Of a stretch of DNA of 45,910 nt, positions 9,775-21,700 are shown piece after piece; the first letter of the stretch is position 1, and each line of letters starts with the position of its first letter. The stretch lies in assembly GCA_032718475.1 (NCBI GenBank), contig JAUCBJ010003178.1, forward strand, positions 1-45,910. The letters are read 5' to 3'. The DNA is from Nemertoderma westbladi (taxonomy: Eukaryota > Xenacoelomorpha > Nemertodermatida > Nemertodermatidae). The position numbers and the translations under genes were made by a program. The notes beneath the pieces are model-generated. The model worked only from the letters and a program-made list of their open reading frames with translations, ran no database searches and was not told the origin of the DNA.

Positions 9775-12700
9775 GTAGGTTGAGTGGACAAGGGGAACGG
9801 ATCAATCCAAAAGATAGGTAGGTTGAGTGGACAAGGGGAACGGATCAATCCAAAAGATAGGTAGGTTGAGAGGACAAGGGGAACGGATCAATCCAACAGA
9901 TAGGTAGGTTGAGTGGACAAGGGGAACGGATCAATCCAAAAGATAGGTAGGTTGAGTGGACAAGGGGAACGGATCAATCCAAAAGATAGGTAGGTTGACA
10001 GGACAATGGGAACGGATCAATCCAAAAGATAGGTAGGTTGAGTGGACATGGGGAACGGATCAATCCAAAAGATAGGTAGGTTGACAGGACAAGGGGAACG
10101 GATCAATCCTAAAGATAGGTAGGTTGAGTGGACAAGGGGAACGGATCAATCCAAAAGATAGGTAGGTTGAGTGGACAAGGGGAACGGATCAATCCAAAAG
10201 ATAGGTAGGTTGAGAGGACAAGGGGAACGGATCAATCCAAAAGATAGGTAGGTTGACAGGACAAGGGGAACGGATCAATCCTAAAGATAGGTAGGTTGAG
10301 TGGACAAGGGGAACGGATCAATCCAAAAGATAGGTAGGTTGAGTGGACAAGGGGAACGGATCAATCCAAAAGATAGGTAGGTTGAGAGGACAAGGGGAAC
10401 GGATCAATCCAAAAGATAGGTAGGTTGAGTGGACAAGGGGAACGGATCAATCCAAAAGATAGGTAGGTTGACAGGACAAGGGGAACGGATCAATCCAAAA
10501 GATAGGTAGGTTGAGTGGACAAGGGGAACGGATCAATCCAAAAGATAGGTAGGTTGACAGGACAAGGGGAACGGATCAATCCAAAAGATAGGTAGGTTGA
10601 GTGGACAAGGGGAACGGATCAATCCTAAAGATAGGTAGGTTGACAGGACAAGGGGAACGGATCAATCCAAAAGATAGGTAGGTTGAGAGGACAAGGGGAA
10701 CGGATCAATCCAAAAGATAGGTAGGTTGAGTGGACAAGGGGAACGGATCAGTCCAAAAGATAGGTAGGTTGAGTGGACAAGGGGAACGGATCAATCCAAA
10801 AGATAGGTAGGTTGAGTGGACAAGGGGAACGGATCAATCCAAAAGATAGGTAGGTTGACAGGACAAGGGGAACGGATCAATCCTAAAGATAGGTAGGTTG
10901 ACAGGACAAGGGGAACGGATCAATCCAAAAGATAGGTAGGTTGAGAGGACAAGGGGAACGGATCAATCCAAAAGATAGGTAGGTTGAGTGGACAAGGGGA
11001 ACGGATCAATCCAAAAGATAGGTAGGTTGACAGGACAAGGGGAACGGATCAATCCTAAAGATAGGTAGGTTGACAGGACAAGGGGAACGGATCAATCCAA
11101 AAGATAGGTAGGTTGAGTGGACAAGGGGAACGGATCAATCCAAAAGATAGGTAGGTTGAGTGGACAAGGGGAACGGATCAATCCAAAAGATAGGTAGGTT
11201 GACAGGACAAGGGGAACGGATCAATCCAAAAGATAGGTAGGTTGAGTGGACAAGGGGAACGGATCAATCCAAAAGATAGGTAGGTTGACAGGACAAGGGG
11301 AACGGATCAATCCAAAAGATAGGAAGGTTGAGAGGACAAGGGGAACGGATCAATCCAAAAGATAGGTAGGTTGACAGGACAAGGGGAACGGATCAATCCA
11401 AAAGATAGGTAGGTTGACAGGACAAGGGGAACGGATCAATCCAAAAGATAGGTAGGTTGAGAGGACATGGGGAACGGATCAATCCAAAAGATAGGTAGGT
11501 TGAGTGGACAAGGGGAACGGATCAATCCAAAAGATAGGTAGGTTGACAGGACAAGGGGAACGGATCAATCCAAAAGATAGGTAGGTTGAGAGGACAAGGG
11601 GAACGGATCAATCCAAAAGATAGGTAGGTTGAGAGGACAAGGGGAACGGATCAATCCAAAAGATAGGTAGGTTGAGTGGACAAGGGGAACGGATCAATCC
11701 AAAAGATAGGTAGGTTGAGTGGACAAGGGGAACGGATCAATCCTAAAGATAGGTAGGTTGAGTGGACAAGGGGAACGGATCAATCCAAAAGATAGGTAGG
11801 TTGAGTGGACAAGGGGAACGGATCAATCCAAAAGATAGGTAGGTTGAGTGGACAAGGGGAACGGATCAATCCAAAAGATAGGTAGGTTGAGTTGACAAGG
11901 GGAACGGATCAATCCAAAAGATAGGTAGGTTGAGTGGACAAGGGGAACGGATCAATCCAAAAGATAGGTAGGTTGAGTGGACAAGGGGAACGGATCAATC
12001 CAAAAGATAGGTAGGTTGAGTGGACAAGGGGAACGGATCAATCCTAAAGATAGGTAGGTTGAGTGGACATGGGGAACGGATCAATCCAAAAGATAGGTAG
12101 GTTGAGTGGACAAGGGGAACGGATCAATCCAAAAGATAGGTAGGTTGAGTTGACAAGGGGAACGGATCAATCCAAAAGATAGGTAGGTTGACAGGACAAG
12201 GGGAACGGATCAATCCTAAAGATAGGTAGGTTGAGAGGACAAGGGGAACGGATCAATCCTAAAGATAGGTAGGTTGAGAGGACATGGGGAACGGATCAAT
12301 CCAAAAGATAGGTAGGTTGAGTGGACAAGGGGAACGGATCAATCCAAAAGATAGGTAGGTTGAGTTGACAAGGGGAACGGATCAATCCAAAAGATAGGTA
12401 GGTTGAGTTGACAAGGGGACCGGATCAATCCAAAAGATAGGTAGGTTGAGTGGACAAGGGGAACGGATCAATCCTAAAGATAGGTAGGTTGAGTTGACAA
12501 GGGGAACGGATCAATCCAAAAGATAGGTAGGTTGAGTTGACAAGGGGAACGGATCAATCCAAAAGATAGGTAGGTTGACAGGACAAGGGGAACGGATCAA
12601 TCCTAAAGATAGGTAGGTTGAGAGGACAAGGGGAACGGATCAATCCTAAAGATAGGTAGGTTGAGAGGACAAGGGGAACGGATCAATCCTAAAGATAGGT

Positions 12701-15700
12701 AGGTTGACAGGACAAGGGGAACGGATCAATCCTAAAGATAGGTAGGTTGAGAGGACAAGGGGACCGGATTAATCCTAAAGATAGGTAGGTTGAGTGGACA
12801 AGGGGAACGGATCAATCCAAAAGATAGGTAGGTTGACAGGACAAGGGGAACGGATCAATCCAAAAGATAGGTAGGTTGACAGGACAAGGGGAACGGATCA
12901 ATCCTAAAGATAGGTAGGTTGAGAGGACAAGGGGAACGGATCAATCCTAAAGATAGGTAGGTTGACAGGACAAGGGGAACGGATCAATCCAAAAGATAGG
13001 TAGGTTGAGTGGACAAGGGGAACGGATCAATCCAAGAACGGATCAATCCAAAAGATAGGTAGGTTGACAGGACAAGGGGAACGGATCAATCCAAAAGATA
13101 GGTAGGTTGAGTGGACAAGGGGAACGGATCAATCCAAGAACGGATCAATCCAAAAGATAGGTAGGTTGACAGGACAAGGGGAACGGATCAATCCTAAAGA
13201 TAGGTAGGTTGACAGGACAAGGGGAACGGATCAATCCAAAAGATAGGTAGGTTGAATGGACAAGGGGAACGGATCAATCCAAGAACGGATCAATCCAAAA
13301 GATAGGTAGGTTGACAGGACAAGGGGAACGGATCAATCCTAAAGATAGGTAGGTTGACAGGACAAGGGGAACGGATCAATCCAAAAGATAGGTAGGTTGA
13401 GTGGACAAGGGGAACGGATCAATCCAAGAACGGATCAATCCAAAAGATAGGTAGGTTGAGTTGACAAGGGGAACGGATCAATCCAAAAGATAGGTAGGTT
13501 GAGTGGACAAGGGGAACGGATCAATCCAAAAGATAGGTAGGTTGACAGGACAAGGGGAACGGATCAATCCAAAAGATAGGTAGGTTGAGTGGACAAGGGG
13601 AACGGATCAATCCAAAAGATAGGTAGGTTGAGTGGACAAGGGGAACGGATCAATCCAAAAGATAGGTAGGTTGAGTGGACAAGGGGAACGGATCAATCCA
13701 AAAGATAGGTAGGTTGAGTGGACAAGGGGAACGGATCAATCCAAAAGATAGGTAGGTTGACAGGACAAGGGGAACGGATCAATCCAACAGATAGGTAGGT
13801 TGAGTGGACAAGGGGAACGGATCAATCCAAAAGATAGGTAGGTTGAGTGGACAAGGGGAACGGATCAATCCTAAAGATAGGTAGGTTGACAGGACAAGGG
13901 GAACGGATCAATCCTAAAGATAGGTAGGTTGAGTTGACAAGGGGAACGGATCAATCCAAAAGATAGGTAGGTTGAGTGGACAAGGGGAACGGATCAATCC
14001 AAAAGATAGGTAGGTTGAGTGGACAAGGGGAACGGATCAATCCAAAAGATAGGTAGGTTGACAGGACAAGGGGAACGGATCAATCCAAAAGATAGGTAGG
14101 TTGAGTGGACAAGGGGAACGGATCAATCCAAAAGATAGGTAGGTTGAGTGGACAAGGGGAACGGATCAATCCTAAAGATAGGTAGGTTGACAGGACAAGG
14201 GGAACGGATCAATCCTAAAGATAGGTAGGTTGACAGGACAAGGGGAACGGATCAATCCAAAAGATAGGTAGGTTGACAGGACAAGGGGAACGGATCAATC
14301 CAAAAGATAGGTAGGTTGAGTGGACAAGGGGAACGGATCAATCCAAAAGATAGGTAGGTTGAGTGGACAAGGGGAACGGATCAATCCTAAAGATAGGTAG
14401 GTTGACAGGACAAGGGGAACGGATCAATCCAAAAGATAGGTAGGTTGAGTGGACAAGGGGAACGGATCAATCCAAAAGATAGGTAGGTTGAGTGGACAAG
14501 GGGAACGGATCAATCCTAAAGATAGGTAGGTTGACAGGACAAGGGGAACGGATCAATCCTAAAGATAGGTAGGTTGACAGGACAAGGGGAACGGATCAAT
14601 CCAAAAGATAGGTAGGTTGAGTGGACAAGGGGAACGGATCAATCCAAAAGATAGGTAGGTTGAGTGGACAAGGGGAACGGATCAATCCAAAAGATAGGTA
14701 GGTTGAGAGGACAAGGGGAACGGATCAATCCAAAAGATAGGTAGGTTGACAGGACAAGGGGAACGGATCAATCCAAAAGATTGGTAGGTTGAGTGGACAA
14801 GGGGAACGGATCAATCCAAAAGATAGGTAGGTTGAGTGGACAAGGGGAACGGATCAATCCTAAAGATAGGTAGGTTGACAGGACAAGGGGAACGGATCAA
14901 TCCAAAAGATAGGTAGGTTGAGTGGACAAGGGGAACGGATCAATCCAAAAGATAGGTAGGTTGAGTGGACAAGGGGAACGGATCAATCCTAAAGATAGGT
15001 AGGTTGACAGGACAAGGGGAACGGATCAATCCTAAAGATAGGTAGGTTGACAGGACAAGGGGAACGGATCAATCCAAAAGATAGGTAGGTTGAGTGGACA
15101 AGGGGAACGGATCAATCCAAAAGATAGGTAGGTTGAGTGGACAAGGGGAACGGATCAATCCAAAAGATAGGTAGGTTGAGAGGACAAGGGGAACGGATCA
15201 ATCCAAAAGATAGGTAGGTTGACAGGACAAGGGGAACGGATCAATCCTAAAGATAGGTAGGTTGAGTGGACAAGGGGAACGGATCAATCCTAAAGATAGG
15301 TAGGTTGAGTTGACAAGGGGAACGGATCAATCCAAAAGATAGGTAGGTTGAGAGGACAAGGGGAACGGATCAATCCAAAAGATAGGTAGGTTGAGTGGAC
15401 AAGGGGAACGGATCAATCCAAAAGATAGGTAGGTTGAGTGGACAAGGGGAACGGATCAATCCAAAAGATAGGTAGGTTGAGTGGACAAGGGGAACGGATC
15501 AATCCAAAAGATAGGTAGGTTGAGAGGACAAGGGGAACGGATCAATCCAAAAGATAGGTAGGTTGACAGGACAAGGGGAACGGATCAATCCTAAAGATAG
15601 GTAGGTTGAGTGGACAAGGGGAACGGATCAATCCAAAAGATAGGTAGGTTGAGTGGACAAGGGGAACGGATCAATCCAAAAGATAGGTAGGTTGAGTGGA

Positions 15701-18700
15701 CAAGGGGAACGGATCAATCCAAAAGATAGGTAGGTTGAGTTGACAAGGGGAACGGATCAATCCAAAAGATAGGTAGGTTGAGAGGACAAGGGGAACGGAT
15801 CAATCCAAAAGATAGGTAGGTTGAGTGGACAAGGGGAACGGATCAATCCAAAAGATAGGTAGGTTGAGTGGACAAGGGGAACGGATCAATCCTAAAGATA
15901 GGTAGGTTGAGTGGACAAGGGGAACGGATCAATCCAAAAGATAGGTAGGTTGAGTGGACAAGGGGAACGGATCAATCCTAAAGATAGGTAGGTTGAGTGG
16001 ACAAGGGGAACGGATCAATCCAAAAGATAGGTAGGTTGAGTGGACAAGGGGAACGGATCAATCCAAAAGATAGGTAGGTTGAGTTGACAAGGGGAACGGA
16101 TCAATCCAAAAGATAGGTAGGTTGAGTGGACAAGGGGAACGGATCAATCCTAAAGATAGGTAGGTTGAGTTGACAATGGGAACGGATCAATCCAAAAGAT
16201 AGGTAGGTTGAGAGGACAAGGGGAACGGATCAATCCAAAAGATAGGTAGGTTGAGTGGACAAGGGGAACGGATCAATCCAAAAGATAGGTAGGTTGAGTG
16301 GACAAGGGGAACGGATCAATCCTAAAGATAGGTAGGTTGAGTGGACAAGGGGAACGGATCAATCCAAAAGATAGGTAGGTTGAGTGGACAAGGGGAACGG
16401 ATCAATCCAAAAGATAGGTAGGTTGAGTTGACAAGGGGAACGGATCAATCCTAAAGATAGGTAGGTTGAGTGGACAAGGGGAACGGATCAATCCAAAAGA
16501 TAGGTAGGTTGAGTGGACAAGGGGAACGGATCAATCCAAAAGATAGGTAGGTTGAGTTGACAATGGGAACGGATCAATCCAAAAGATAGGTAGGTTGAGT
16601 GGACAAGGGGAACGGATCAATCCAAAAGATAGGTAGGTTGAGTTGACAATGGGAACGGATCAATCCAAAAGATAGGTAGGTTGAGTGGACAAGGGGAACG
16701 GATCAATCCAAAAGATAGGTAGGTTGAGTGGACAAGGGGAACGGATCAATCCTAAAGATAGGTAGGTTGAGTTGACAATGGGAACGGATCAATCCAAAAG
16801 ATAGGTAGGTTGAGAGGACAAGGGGAACGGATCAATCCAAAAGATAGGTAGGTTGAGTGGACAAGGGGAACGGATCAATCCAAAAGATAGGTAGGTTGAG
16901 TGGACAAGGGGAACGGATCAATCCTAAAGATAGGTAGGTTGAGTGGACAAGGGGAACGGATCAATCCAAAAGATAGGTAGGTTGAGTGGACAAGGGGAAC
17001 GGATCAATCCAAAAGATAGGTAGGTTGAGTTGACAAGGGGAACGGATCAATCCTAAAGATAGGTAGGTTGAGTGGACAAGGGGAACGGATCAATCCAAAA
17101 GATAGGTAGGTTGAGTGGACAAGGGGAACGGATCAATCCAAAAGATAGGTAGGTTGAGTTGACAATGGGAACGGATCAATCCAAAAGATAGGTAGGTTGA
17201 GTGGACAAGGGGAACGGATCAATCCTAAAGATAGGTAGGTTGAGTGGACAAGGGGAACGGATCAATCCAAAAGATAGGTAGGTTGAGTGGACAAGGGGGA
17301 CGGATCAATCCAAAAGATAGGTAGGTTGAGTGGACAAGGGGAACGGATCAATCCAAAAGATAGGTAGGTTGACAGGACAAGGGGAACGGATCAATCCAAA
17401 AGATAGGTAGGTTGAGTGGACAAGGGGAACGGATCAATCCAAAAGATAGGTAGGTTGACAGGACAAGGGGAACGGATCAATCCAAAAGATAGGTAGGTTG
17501 AGTGGACAAGGGGAACTGATCAATCCAAAAGATAGGTAGGTTGAGTTGACAAGGGGAACGGATCAATCCAAAAGATAGGTAGGTTGACAGGACAAGGGGA
17601 ACGGATCAATCCAAAAGATAGGTAGGTTGAGTGGACAAGGGGAACGGATCAATCCAAAAGATAGGTAGGTTGAGTTGACAATGGGAACGGATCAATCCAA
17701 AAGATAGGTAGGTTGAGTTGACAAGGGGAACGGATCAATCCAAGAACGGATCAATCCAAAAGATAGGTAGGTTGACAGGACAAGGGGAACGGATCAATCC
17801 AAAAGATAGGTAGGTTGAGTGGACAAGGGGAACGGATCAATCCAAGAACGGATCAATCCAAAAGATAGGTAGGTTGACAGGACAAGGGGAACGGATCAAT
17901 CCTAAAGATAGGTAGGTTGAGAGGACAAGGGGAACGGATCAATCCTAAAGATAGGTAGGTTGAGAGGACAAGGGGAACGGATCAATCCAAAAGATAGGTA
18001 GGTTGAGAGGACAAGGGGAACGGATCAATCCAAAAGATAGGTAGGTTGACAGGACAAGGGGAACGGATCAATCCTAAAGATAGGTAGGTTGAGAGGACAA
18101 GGGGAACGGATCAATCCAAAAGATAGGTAGGTTGACAGGACAAGGGGAACGGATCAATCCTAAAGATAGGTAGGTTGAGTTGACAATGGGAACGGATCAA
18201 TCCAAAAGATAGGTAGGTTGAGAGGACAAGGGGAACGGATCAATCCTAAAGATAGGTAGGTTGACAGGACAAGGGGAACGGATCAATCCTAAAGATAGGT
18301 AGGTTGAGTGGACAAGGGGAACGGATCAATCCTAAAGATAGGTAGGTTGAGTGGACAAGGGGAACGGATCAATCCAAAAGATAGGTAGGTTGAGTTGACA
18401 ATGGGAACGGATCAATCCAAAAGATAGGTAGGTTGAGTGGACAAGGGGAACGGATCAATCCTAAAGATAGGTAGGTTGAGTGGACAAGGGGAACGGATCA
18501 ATCCAAAAGATAGGTAGGTTGAGTGGACAAGGGGGACGGATCAATCCAAAAGATAGGTAGGTTGAGTGGACAAGGGGAACGGATCAATCCAAAAGATAGG
18601 TAGGTTGACAGGACAAGGGGAACGGATCAATCCAAAAGATAGGTAGGTTGAGTGGACAAGGGGAACGGATCAATCCAAAAGATAGGTAGGTTGACAGGAC

Positions 18701-21700
18701 AAGGGGAACGGATCAATCCAAAAGATAGGTAGGTTGAGTGGACAAGGGGAACTGATCAATCCAAAAGATAGGTAGGTTGAGTTGACAAGGGGAACGGATC
18801 AATCCAAAAGATAGGTAGGTTGACAGGACAAGGGGAACGGATCAATCCAAAAGATAGGTAGGTTGAGTGGACAAGGGGAACGGATCAATCCAAAAGATAG
18901 GTAGGTTGAGTTGACAATGGGAACGGATCAATCCAAAAGATAGGTAGGTTGAGTTGACAAGGGGAACGGATCAATCCAAGAACGGATCAATCCAAAAGAT
19001 AGGTAGGTTGACAGGACAAGGGGAACGGATCAATCCAAAAGATAGGTAGGTTGAGTGGACAAGGGGAACGGATCAATCCAAGAACGGATCAATCCAAAAG
19101 ATAGGTAGGTTGACAGGACAAGGGGAACGGATCAATCCTAAAGATAGGTAGGTTGAGAGGACAAGGGGAACGGATCAATCCTAAAGATAGGTAGGTTGAG
19201 AGGACAAGGGGAACGGATCAATCCAAAAGATAGGTAGGTTGAGAGGACAAGGGGAACGGATCAATCCAAAAGATAGGTAGGTTGACAGGACAAGGGGAAC
19301 GGATCAATCCTAAAGATAGGTAGGTTGAGAGGACAAGGGGAACGGATCAATCCAAAAGATAGGTAGGTTGACAGGACAAGGGGAACGGATCAATCCTAAA
19401 GATAGGTAGGTTGAGTTGACAATGGGAACGGATCAATCCAAAAGATAGGTAGGTTGAGAGGACAAGGGGAACGGATCAATCCTAAAGATAGGTAGGTTGA
19501 CAGGACAAGGGGAACGGATCAATCCTAAAGATAGGTAGGTTGAGTGGACAAGGGGAACGGATCAATCCTAAAGATAGGTAGGTTGAGTGGACAAGGGGAA
19601 CGGATCAATCCAAAAGATAGGTAGGTTGAGTGGACAAGGGGAACGGATCAATCCAAAAGATAGGTAGGTTGAGTTGACAAGGGGAACGGATCAATCCAAA
19701 AGATAGGTAGGTTGAGTGGACAAGGGGAACGGATCAATCCTAAAGATAGGTAGGTTGAGTTGACAATGGGAACGGATCAATCCAAAAGATAGGTAGGTTG
19801 AGAGGACAAGGGGAACGGATCAATCCTAAAGATAGGTAGGTTGACAGGACAAGGGGAACGGATCAATCCTAAAGATAGGTAGGTTGAGAGGACAAGGGGA
19901 ACGGATCAATCCTAAAGATAGGTAGGTTGAGAGGACAAGGGGAACGGATCAATCCAAAAGATAGGTAGGTTGAGAGGACAAGGGGAACGGATCAATCCAA
20001 AAGATAGGTAGGTTGACAGGACAAGGGGAACGGATCAATCCTAAAGATAGGTAGGTTGAGAGGACAAGGGGAACGGATCAATCCTAAAGATAGGTAGGTT
20101 GACAGGACAAGGGGAACGGATCAATCCAAAAGATAGGTAGGTTGAGTGGACAAGGGGACCGGATCAATCCAATTGATAGGTAGGTTGAGTGGACAAGGGG
20201 AACGGATCAATCCAAAAGATAGGTAGGTTGACAGGACAAGGGGAACGGATCAATCCTAAAGATAGGTAGGTTGAGAGGACAAGGGGAACGGATCAATCCT
20301 AAAGATAGGTAGGTTGACAGGACAAGGGGAACGGATCAATCTAAAAGATAGGTAGGTTGAGTGGACAAGGGGACCGGATCAATCCAATTGATAGGTAGGT
20401 TGAGAGGACAAGGGGAACGTATCAATCCAAAAGATAGGTAGGTTGAGAGGACAAGGGGAACGGATCAATCCTAAAGATAGGTAGGTTGTCAGGACAAGGG
20501 GAACGGATCAATCCTAAAGATAAGTAGGTTGAGAGGACAAGGGGAACGGATCAATCCAATTGATAGGTAGGTTGAGAGGACAAGGGGAACGGATCAATCC
20601 AATTGATAGGTAGGTTGAGAGGACAAGGGGAACGGATCAATCCAAAAGATAGGTAGGTTGAGAGGACAAGGGGAACGGATCAATCCTAAAGATAGGTAGG
20701 TTGTCAGGACAAGGGGAACGGATCAATCCAATTGATAGGTAGGTTGAGAGGACAAGGGGAACGGATCAATCCAAAAGATAGGTAGGTTGAGAGGACAAGG
20801 GGAACGGATCAATCCTAAAGATAGGTAGGTTGTCAGGACAAGGGGAACGGATCAATCCTAAAGATAGGTAGGTTGAGAGGACAAGGGGAACGGATCAATC
20901 CAAAAGATAGGTAGGTTGAGAGGACAAGGGGAACGGATCAATCCTAAAGAAAGGTAGGTTGTCAGGACAAGGGGAACGGATCAATCCTAAAGATAGGTAG
21001 GTTGTCAGGACAAGGGGAACGGATCAATCCTAAAGATAGGTAGGTTGAGAGGACAAGGGGAACGGATCAATCCAAAAGATAGGTAGGTTGAGTGGACAAG
21101 GGGAACGAATCAATCCTAAAGATAGGTAGGTTGAGTTGACAAGGGGAACGGATCAATCCAAAAGATAGGTAGGTTGAGTGGACAAGGGGAACGGATCAAT
21201 CCAAAAGATAGGTAGGTTGAGTGGACAAGGGGAATGGATCAATCCAAAAGATAGGTAGGTTGAGAGGACAAGGGGAACGGATCAATCCTAAAGATAGGTA
21301 GGTTGAGAGGACAAGGGGAGCGGATCAATCCAAAAGATAGGTAGGTTGACAGGACAAGGGGAACGGATCAATCCAAAAGATAGGTAGGTTGAGTGGACAA
21401 GGGGACCGGATAAATCCAATTGATAGGTAGGTTGAGAGGACAAGGGGAACGGATCAATCCTAAAGATAGGTAGGTTGACAGGACAAGGGGACCGGATCAA
21501 TCCAAAAGATAGGTAGGTTGAGAGGACAAGGGGAACGGATCAATCCTAAAGATAGGTAGGTTGAGAGGACAAGGGGAACGGATCAATCCAAAAGATAGGT
21601 AGGTTGACAGGACAAGGGGAACGGATCAATCCAAAAGATAGGTAGGTTGAGAGGACAAGGGGAACGGATCAATCCTAAAGATAGGTAGGTTGAGAGGACA

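Noticed and set aside
9542-9778. Separate small gene starting at ATG 9548
   Set aside because: The frame is exon 4 read back into intron 3; the acceptor at 9614 and the DNAJA match explain it.
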